This document shows, piece after piece, positions 56,703 through 64,000 of a stretch of 64,000 bases of DNA. This DNA comes from Microplitis mediator. Its lineage: Eukaryota; Arthropoda; Insecta; Hymenoptera; Braconidae. Under the pieces are notes generated by a model. The model ran no database searches. It had not been told where the DNA came from and worked only from the letters and a program-made list of their open reading frames with translations. The position numbers and the translations under genes were made by a program. Every line of letters starts with the position of its first letter. The stretch's first letter is position 1. The stretch is from positions 1,822,901 to 1,886,900 of the forward strand of contig NC_079972.1 of the NCBI RefSeq assembly GCF_029852145.1, read 5' to 3'.

Positions 56703-58640
56703 GATAGGGTGGTCCGTTTGGAACGACTATTTTTCAATAAATTGTAAATTTTCAAAAATTCGGGAAGTTATTGGTTTCGGTCCGATTTACGAAAATCGAA
56801 TTTCCATCAGATGTCGACGTTTCGAGGTCCTAGGAAGCTATCCTGACTAATTTTACGATGATGTCCGAGTGTATGTATGTGTGTACGTACGTACGTACGT
56901 ATGTATGTATGTAAATATTCATAACTCTTGAACGGATGAACCGATATTGATCGTTAAGGTGTCATTCGACGCGGCTTGTTAATGTCTTGAAGCCGTGAAA
57001 ATTTGAACTTAATCGGTAGGGTGCGTTCAGAGATATTTCAAAAATAAAATTTTTTCGAAAATGTTTTATTTGGATAACTTTTAATTTGCTCGATGGATTG
57101 ATTCCAAAATCTAATCAGCTCTAAAACTCTATAAGCCGCGTCGATTGCCACCTCAACCATCAAAATCGGTTCATTCGTTCAAGAGAAACCGTTGACGAAA
57201 GAATTCAAAAAAAAATTTTTCCTTGGTTTTTTTGAAATTTCTCAAAAACCGCTAAATAAATCAATTTCAAAATTTGATCAGCTTCAGAACTTAATTAAAC
57301 GCATCGATTGCCACCTCAACCATCAAAATCGGTTGATTCGTTCGCGAGATATCGTGGGAGAAGGAAATGCTAAAAAATGGTTTTTTACAAAACAATGGCA
57401 TACAAAAGTATTTGCGAGCTCGAAGAGCTCGAAAATGTATTCACAATAATGTTTTTGAGCTCAACGAGCTCGAAAACAGCGGGAAGTTTTGGGGCTGGCC
57501 CGCAGGGTCAACTGACAGACCGATTTTTTTTTGCTTCCACTGAAAAATATTGTTGTAGACATTGAAAAAAAAAAATCTCTGAAAGTTTTAGCTCTTAATT
57601 TTAATTCTAAGTACTTTACATTTGATTTTGAAGTTTTCCCATTTAAAATACATAGGAAAGTTGGGATTTTTTTTTAATTCTCTATAACTCAGCCGCATTT
57701 TAAGTTATCGGGTCACCGTTTGCGGCATTTTTTAGGTAATTTGATACTCTTCAAAAGTCTCCCTAATAGTTTTACTCGGACTCTTTTTCGGATTGTTTTT
57801 TCTGTATTGGTTCTGAAAATAATTTTTTTAATAATAATTTGGGTTTTTAGTTGATCTTAACTAAATAACGAAATTTACAGAAAAAGTGCAGATAACGATT
57901 TTTTAGGAAATTTTATTCGCTACAAAAAAGGTCCTTTTAGTTAAGTGGCTCAAGTTCTTCGTTCACGTGATATAGGGATTTCAGTAATTTTGTAAATAAA
58001 ATATTTGTCAAAAAATTCCACCAAATGCTATTTCATTTCAATTTTAAATCAGTAAATAATTTTCCTTTCATTAATTTATTCCAGTCATTAAAATCAGAAG
58101 GGGTCAAATTGATGAACTTCGGAAAAATTTTTGAAAAATATATTATTTACAAAATTACTAAAATCCCTATATCACGTGAACGGAGAACTAAAGCTACTTA
58201 ACTAAGAGGACTTTTTTTGTAGCGAATAAAATATCCTAAAAAATCGTTATCCGCACTTTTTCTGTAAATTTCGTTATTTAGTTAATATCAACTAAAAACC
58301 CAAATTATTATTAAAAAAATTATTTTCAGAACCGATCCAGAAGAAACAATTAAAGTCCCAGTAAAAGTATTAAAGAGACTTTTGAAGAGTATCAAATTAC
58401 CCAAAAATGCCGCAAACGGCGACTCGATAACTTAAAATGCGGCTGAGTTATAGAGAATTAAAAAAAAAATCCCAACTTTCCCATGTATTTTAAATGGGAA
58501 AATTTCGAAATCAAATGTAAAGTACTTAGAATTTAAATTAAGAGCTAAAACTTTCAGAGAATGTTTTTTTCAATATCTACAACAATATTTTTCAGTGGGA
58601 GCGAAAAAACAAAAATAGTCATTCCAAACGGACCACCCTA
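56703..58640. mobile_element. Foldback element with ggtggtccgtttgg ends, carrying a family A insertion
   Basis: Left end agggtggtccgtttggaacg (56,708); right end cattccaaacggaccaccct (58,620). Arms 57,535-58,060 and 58,070-58,610 are near-perfect inverses (gccgtttgcggcattttt near 57,717 opposite aaaaatgccgcaaacggc near 58,404). The left arm is split by a reversed family A copy at 56,740-57,533. Confidence 0.85.
56740..57533 (-). mobile_element. Family A modular repeat, copy 5 (reverse orientation)
   Basis: Right border cagcgggaagttttggggct and gcccgcagggtcaactgac (57,477-57,515); left border gggaagttattggtttcgg (56,760). The CA/catacata tract appears as gtatgtgtacgtacgtacg near 56,873. Contains the module words ttgccacctcaaccatcaaaat. 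Confidence 0.8.
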
Positions 58641-58690
58641 ATATATATACAAACGGACTACCCTAATATACACACTTAGTTCCATAAACA

Positions 58691-58919
58691 TAAAATGGAT
58701 GGACGGACCATTTAAATATAGTGGAAAACCTAAACATGCAAACCTCTCAATAAGACAATTTATAGACAAATTGGGAAAAACATAGATAGCCGGAACTGGG
58801 AATCGAACCCAGACCAATTCGGTATCGCGCCGAGTGCTCTACCAGTTGAGCTATCCGGCCCTATACTATATTCCGTTCAATGTGATCTATAACTTATTGA
58901 GCCACACCGTCCATCCATT
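58691..58919. mobile_element. Small inverted-repeat element carrying a tRNA-like gene
   Basis: Terminal inverted repeats aaatggatggacgg (from 58,692) and ccgtccatccattt (to 58,919), 229 bp in all. The interior is AT-rich except for the tRNA-like unit on the minus strand. Confidence 0.65.
58789..58859 (-). tRNA. tRNA-like gene, probably a transposon-borne tRNA pseudogene or SINE head
   Basis: 71 nt on the minus strand. Acceptor arm GCCGGAT/TTCCGGC (one mismatch at the inner pair), D arm GCTC-AACTGGTA-GAGC, T arm CTGGG-TTCGATT-CCCAG. The pol III A box (TAGCTCAACTGG) and B box (GGTTCGATTCC) are perfect. The anticodon stem CTCGG/CCGAA has one mismatch, and the loop CGCGATA lacks the usual U33. 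The nominal anticodon is CGA (Ser), but the short variable loop is not serine-like. So the promoter looks active while the tRNA is probably non-functional. Confidence 0.6.
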
Positions 58920-58948
58920 TCTACGTTATTATTCATAAAGATGTATTT

Positions 58949-59155
58949 TTAAGACAATAAAGCGCAAAAGAAGTCAATTTCATGATTTGTAATTTTTTTC
59001 ATTTTTCCTTCCAGTAATTTTGCAAAATAACTATACTTTTTTAAGAATTGGTGGATACTGTTATTTTTTTGTGGTAGTGGTATATATTGTGCGGACAACC
59101 CTAAAGTTTTAGTCATTAATATTGCAAAATGGCGGAGTAGTGAATTTTTTTGCAA
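58949..59155 (-). pseudogene. Possible protein fragment, unrecognised
   Basis: 68 codons on the minus strand with protein-like composition (LTKTLGLS-type, then YIPLPQKNNSIHQFLKKYSYF and KMKKITNHEIDFFCALL). No start context, no splice sites, no neighbours in frame. It may be a remnant of a transposon protein or a chance frame. Confidence 0.2.
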
Positions 59156-59438
59156 AAGAAGCCATTTTTTCAGAATTTTGACCTATATGACCAGTTTTTA
59201 GAACGCCATCTATAAATTAACCAAGTTAAACCATTAAAAATATTGAAGAATTCGTCAACGAACATGACCCAATTAGTTAAAAGTCTCAAAAACATTTACA
59301 CATCTTATCTGGCCGGGTTTTTCAGCGTGGGGTAATGAGTTACCCCATGTGGCCGTTATGATGCCTAAGGGAGGTGTGGCCGTTAAGGGTTAATTAATAA
59401 TCAATAGTTGCGGTTTTTTATTTATTGTTAAAAACTTA

Positions 59439-60010
59439 AAAAAAAATCTGTCTATCGGTTGACCCTGCGAGCCAGCCCCAAAACTTCCCGCTGTTTTCGA
59501 GCTCTTCGAGCTCGAAAATACTTTAGTGTGCCATTGTTTTCGAAAACAACCGATCTTAGCATTTCTTTCTCCCACGATATCTCAATAACGAACTGGCGGA
59601 TTTTGATGGTTGAGGCGGCTATCAGCGTATTTTATTGAGTTCTAGAGCTGATAAAATTTTGAAATTGTTTGGTTCAGTTATTTCGAAGATATTCGCAAAA
59701 AACCGTTTTTTACCATTTCTTTTGCCCGCGATAACTCTCGAACGAATACTCCGATTGAGATGGCTAAGGCGCCATTCGACGCGTTTTATCAAGTTCTAAA
59801 GCTGATTAGATTTTGAAGTTGATCGTATAAGTCGTTTCTGAGAAATTAATAAAAAACCAAAAAAAAAAAAATTTTTTTGTTCGCAATTCGCCAATATTAT
59901 CGAGTCTACTTGATCAAATGATCTGAAATTTTTAGAAAAGTTGATGGCCAACAATCTCTTTCGCTTGCCGCCTCAACCATCCAAATCAGTTCATTAGTCA
60001 AAAAGTTATA

Positions 60011-60067
<57 letters not shown>

Positions 60068-60245
60068 ACATACACATACATACATACAGACACTCGGACA
60101 TCATTCTGAAAGTAGTCAGGATAGTTTCCCAGGACCTCAAAACGTCAACATCTGATGAAATTTCGATTTTCGCAAATCGGGGTGAAAACAATAACTTCCC
60201 AATTTTTCGAAAATCGTCGATTTTCTTAGTGGGAAGTTAAAAAAC
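59439..60245 (+). mobile_element. Family A modular repeat, copy 6
   Basis: Left end ggttgaccctgcgagccag and aaaacttcccgctgttttcg; modules with aactctcgaacgaat and ctaaagctgattagattt; CA tract 60,011-60,070; right end cttagtgggaagttaaaaa at 60,226-60,244. Confidence 0.85.
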
Positions 60246-60762
60246 GTGGCTACTATACATTTTATGATAATTAAAAGTGTAGCGACGCTTGTTTGCTTGT
60301 CGTCTTATTATCTCATACAATCGTGTACGTCTGACTGCATTGCCAGGCGTCGTACTTATCGGGTTTTATATATTATATATCTATAGGCATCTGACGACTC
60401 TGAGGACCGTGAGTATTCGTGAGAGCCAAATAAAAAAAAACGTCTTCGGATAAGTGCCCGGTAAGTAGCCAAATAGGAGAGACAGTCTATCGAAACATTT
60501 CAAGGACTCATTGACTAGATGTCACCAAATATTTTGCCGTATCGTCGCCTTCACGCACGACGCGCAGTAATCTTAACTTTAAAGTGTGATATCTAGTCCA
60601 TAGGTCTTTGAAATATTTTGATAGGTTGTCTCTCCATTTGGTCATTTAACCTAGACTAACCTTAATCCATGATAAATGTATATCTGTACAGTAATCAATT
60701 AATATTATTTAAAATCGTTTTACATATTTAAAATTCCTTTTATTCATAAACTGGAAAAAGAT
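60246..60762. repeat. Spacer with an imperfect inverted repeat
   Basis: gagagacagtctatcgaaac near 60,476 and its inverse ataggttgtctctcc near 60,622 bound a ~170-bp imperfect palindrome. No coding frame. Confidence 0.5.
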
Positions 60763-61614
60763 GAAAAAAATCGGTATATCAGTTAACTCTGCGGACCAGC
60801 TTTAAAACTTCCCGCTGTTTTCAAGCTCGTTGAGCTTGAAAACATTATTGTAAATACATTTTCAAGCCCTTCGAGCTCGATAATACTTTTGTATGCCATT
60901 GTCTTAAAAAAAAAAAAACATTTTTTAGCATTTCTTTCTCTCACGGTATCTCGCGAACGAATCAACCGATTTTGATGATTGAGGCGGCAATCGACGTATT
61001 TTATCAAGTTCTAAAGCTGATTAAATTTTGAAATTGATTTATCCAGTCGTTTTTGAGAAATTGCAAAAAAACCCAAAAAAAAAAATTTTTTTGTATTCTT
61101 TCGTCAACGGTTTCTCTTAAACGAATGAACCGAATTTGATGGTTGAGGTGGCATTCGACGCGGCTTATACAGTTTCAGAGCTGATTAGATTTTGGAATCA
61201 ATCCATCTAGCAAAATAAAAGTTATCCAAATAAAACATTTTTTAAAAAATGTTATTTTTGAAATATCTCCGAACGCATCCTACCGATTAAGCTAAAATTA
61301 TTACAGCTTCAAGATATTAACAAGCCGCGTCGAAAGACACCTCGAAGATCAAAATCGGTTTATCCGTTCAAGAGTTATGAGTATTTACATACATACTAGG
61401 GTGTCCGTTATTTCCCAAATCGATTTTTATTTACCGATGGCCCCCTGAATCTTTAGTTTATGACCTAAAAAAAAATATCCAACACAATGAGGCTCATAGT
61501 TTTCACATTAAACCGTGCCGAGATCATTTTATATTTCCTATTTAAATAACTCAGGATTTTTAGACTTTTGACTCATAATTTTTGAAAATTTTCAATTTTC
61601 TTAGCAGGAAGTTA
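60763..61614 (+). mobile_element. Family A modular repeat, copy 7 (chimeric or diverged)
   Basis: Left end agttaactctgcggaccag with aaaacttcccgctgttttc; several modules in both orientations; right end cttagcaggaagttagaaa. A TAGGGTG-type foldback terminus (actagggtgtccgttattt) lies inside at 61,394, so this may be a composite. Confidence 0.65.
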
Positions 61615-61782
61615 GAAAAAGGATAAACAGTTTTAATTTGATAAAGTTTAATTCTTATTTTATTTTAATGTCAGTTGAAATGAATGATTATTTTTTATTT
61701 TAATTCATATTATTATAAAGCCAGCTACTTTACATCAAAGGCACTTTTAAATAAAATAATTATAACTAATCACTGAAAAATA

Positions 61783-62046
61783 ATGCTTGCAGAAACCAAA
61801 GATGAAGTCCGGGAGAAAATAAATGATGCAGGGAGACTACGACTTTACCCTGAAAAATTTTTGAAAAGTTCGAGAAACTTATCAGTGCAGCTAGAAAAGT
61901 CGACGAATTCAATACCTAGTAATCTGACAGTACCTGACGATTTTATACCTGATACTCGATTAAGTACACCTTATCACCAATCTTCAGGCTCTATTACTCA
62001 GCGTTTAACGCTGTTGCAAAATAAAAAAAGAAGTCTGATTCTCTGA
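61783..62046 (+). CDS. Hypothetical ORF, 87 codons
   Basis: Unrecognised. ATG (61,783) to TGA. The N-terminal half is charged and helix-prone (KDEVREKINDAGRL); the C-terminal half is Ser/Thr/Pro-rich. Overlaps by two bases an ISXO2-like fragment in another frame. It could be the broken 5' part of a transposon gene. Confidence 0.25.
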   Translation: MLAETKDEVREKINDAGRLRLYPEKFLKSSRNLSVQLEKSTNSIPSNLTVPDDFIPDTRLSTPYHQSSGSITQRLTLLQNKKRSLIL

Positions 62047-62269
62047 AAATTTCGTTGACCCTGTTTCAGGTGCCTACACTCAAAATATTGAGGCATCCTG
62101 GCGTTCATTACGTAAGACATTGAGTAGAGGTGGTATTAGACATGAATATATGTTTGATTATATGTGCGAATTTCATTGGCGAAAACATTGCAGAGTTCAA
62201 AAACTAGATCCTTTTATTAAATTAATTGAAGACATTGTATATGTTTATTCATTGCCGAAAATTGAATAG
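62045..62269 (+). pseudogene. ISXO2-like transposase C-terminal fragment
   Basis: 74 codons ending in TAG. ENFVDPVSGAYTQNIEASWRS then SLRKTLSRGGIR and CEFHWR match the end of ISXO2-like DDE transposases in arthropod elements (the conserved final Glu in NIE, then W and R). The upstream catalytic region is absent. Confidence 0.65.
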
Positions 62270-62985
62270 ATAATTGTTTTATGTTATTACGACCGTTCAA
62301 TTTTTTAAATTTATGTTTAATAATTATGTTTACTCGTGTTAATAGTTTTGTTATTACAACCGTTCAATTTTTTAAATTTATGTTTACTCGTTAATTGTTT
62401 TATGTTATTATGACTGTTCAATTCAATGACTGTTTATCTAAATTTTGTTTTACTATGTTTATATTATTAAGTTATAATTATGGTAAATGATTATTATGTT
62501 TTATACATTAAATAATGTACTAAAAATAAATTAAAATTTATGTATTACAAATGAACTTCAATTCATGTACAAGAATAACATACTAAATTTCTTAAATTTA
62601 TGTTTAATAATTGTGTTTACTCGTTAATTATTTTTATCACACATTTTTTTTTAATTTTTTTTTTTTTTTTTTTTGGTTTTTTCAAAGATTAAATTAATTC
62701 AATGTCTGAAAACAAAAAAAAAAAAAAAAAAAAAAATTAAGAAAATCATTAAATAAAAACTTATTTTTTTTTAAAAGAAAAAAAAATAATAATCGCCGAA
62801 AAAAACTTATGACATCGTTTTTTACATCACCATACGCAACTTTCCTGAAATTTTCAGTCAAATCGGTGATGTGCCGTATTCGGAAGTATAGCCGCCATTT
62901 TTTTTCCTTCTAAACGAATGGTTAATTATTATAATTGTGATTGTTATTGTCATTCCTGTTATTTATATCATTACTTTATCTATAG
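62270..62985. other. AT-rich non-coding DNA
   Basis: Contains two or three copies of a ~55-bp unit (aattttttaaatttatgttta, tactcgttaattgttttatg) at 62,290-62,640 and long A and T runs at 62,640-62,770. No gene. Confidence 0.5.
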
Positions 62986-63141
62986 GTTCACATCGGAGGG
63001 GATATGTGGATACCCACTTCTACATACTATAATATTACCACCAAGAGTAGTGTTACCAAGATGGTTTATTTATTAATGGACAACGTCTTTGAACAGCAGA
63101 AGCTTGAAACTTCGACTATCAGTGGCAAGCCATCTAACTGA
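62986..63141 (+). pseudogene. BEN-domain exon fragment
   Basis: After an acceptor (ctatag) the frame reads VHIGGDMWIPTSTYYNITT then TKMVYLLMDNVFEQQKL and STISGKP before a TGA stop. This order (HxGxxxWIP, MVxxLMxxVF, TSxxSG) fits a BEN domain, a DNA-binding fold of chromatin proteins and of some transposon-captured genes in insects. Only one exon is seen; no upstream partner was found. Confidence 0.5.
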
Positions 63142-63576
63142 AAGCGTAAAGGTTTTGGAGATGAAGAAATTTTAATTATGTTACGCGTGAAATTGGGTTA
63201 AATTAAAATTATTAAAGAAATTATCAATTAACGTTAAATATGAACAAAATTAATTATGAATCAAAATGTTTAATCTTAAATATACCATAAAATCGGAATT
63301 TAGACGAACTAGTATTTTGTTAGCAATTATAAATTAGAAATTAACAATTACAAATAAACAGCTACCCCTCTTGGCTCAGATTTAGCTCGCCGGAGTCCAG
63401 GGTTGAAAAAGGGGTCTTCCAAAAAAAAAAAGCACAAGTTTACTAAAAATAAGCAAGGATTTTATTTAAACAGTTTACATTGGCTTCAAGCCCTTGTTCT
63501 ACTACCTTTACAATAATTAAACACGGGTTAATTATTTATAATCACTGTTTATTATTATTTTTAATAATAATTACGT
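63142..63576. other. Non-coding DNA
   Basis: No gene. A short GC-richer stretch (63,361-63,420) has gctcgccggagtccaggg-type sequence. Confidence 0.4.
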
Positions 63577-64000
63577 ATTTATAACAGGCCTAAGCTGCTA
63601 CTCTGGTCGTCCTTACAAAGGGCGCCACTGGAAGTAATAACGGCCTCCTAGAGCCGGATCTTAGATCATCAGGGTCGTTGTAAAACTTGAATTGTAAGAG
63701 GAGGAAGAGGAAGGATAATTTATAATTATTAACACTTTATTTAAAATAACAATATTAACCTTTATTTATATGACCTTATAAACCTTTTTATACCTTATAA
63801 GCCTTATAACCTTATTAACTAACGTCAACTACCTTTGACGATTTAAAACAATAATTATTTAGCTCTTAATTAAGCCACTACCTTTGGCTATATCACAAAC
63901 ACACTCACTCTAAGTCCCCTGGATTTATTATACACACACACGCGACTTAACTAAACCTTAACTTAATCCTCCACGCGGTCACCATAACCCTCTACGTGGC
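63577..64000. mobile_element. Second copy of the hairpin-built LTR-like element (cut by the window end)
   Basis: Starts ttataacaggcctaagctgc and follows 7271 onward: ctactctggtcgtcctt, gccggatcttagatcatcag, then cgtcaa-ctacct-ttgacg and agcca-ctacctt-tggct hairpins. It runs off the window, so its right end is unknown. Confidence 0.8.

Noticed and set aside
1..64000. CRISPR arrays, bacterial operons, phage or proviral bracovirus circle features
   Set aside because: The repeats are transposons, microsatellites or hairpins; genes are split by spliceosomal introns; no excision motif or virus gene could be supported.

Overview
This is a 64 kb piece of an AT-rich eukaryotic genome, almost certainly an insect. 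The best candidate is a parasitoid wasp, probably braconid-like. That rests on a split gene for a reprolysin/ADAMTS-like metalloproteinase of the kind secreted in parasitoid venoms, and on insect-type transposable elements (R1 clade, BEL/Pao, Gypsy, P element, piggyBac, ISXO2-like). The species assignment is inference. There are no bacterial-style operons, rRNA genes or CRISPR arrays.

Region 1 (1-9.8 kb) holds seven 3' exons of the metalloproteinase on the + strand. All splice in phase and keep a complete zinc-binding motif. Its introns are packed with mobile DNA: a solo LTR, foldback elements, a second solo LTR nested in a foldback, and a 2.0 kb LTR-like element built from hairpins. Region 2 (9.8-18.8 kb) is repeat on repeat, including an R1-clade retrotransposon inserted into a (CA)n tract. 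Region 3 (18.8-20.3 kb) is a spliced gene remnant joining a MULE-transposase-like C-terminus to a RING finger. Region 4 (22-24 kb, minus) holds a degraded DDE transposase and a Gln/Ser-rich repetitive ORF. Region 5 (26.3-30.3 kb) is a 5'-truncated Gypsy element with an extra transmembrane/Cys-rich ORF overlapping the pol stop codon.

Region 6 (30-45.4 kb) contains a P-element transposase pseudogene, a LINE-type ORF1, two inverted 1.2 kb hairpin-bearing arms, a degraded coiled-coil gene and an array of at least 16 hairpins sharing one 7-nt loop. Region 7 (45.4-51.7 kb) has a small secreted Asn/Tyr-rich protein and a 95/190-bp satellite array. Region 8 (51.7-58.9 kb, minus) carries a deleted BEL/Pao element, a piggyBac-like pseudogene split by a solo LTR, a large foldback and a tRNA-like gene inside a small inverted-repeat element. 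Region 9 (59-64 kb) holds two more copies of the dominant modular repeat, an ISXO2-like transposase tail, a BEN-domain exon and the start of a second copy of the hairpin-built LTR-like element.

The most unusual signal runs through several unrelated-looking repeats. Loop sequences are conserved while the stems change in a compensatory way: 42.8-43.2 kb, 7.5-7.9 kb with a copy at 63.8 kb, 33.7 kb with a copy at 44.6-44.8 kb, and 47.7-48.2 kb. Several short inverted-repeat elements likewise share their termini but are filled with different degenerate words. Either RNA structure is selected or a copying mechanism restores palindromes. All calls come from reading the sequence; no database search was run.
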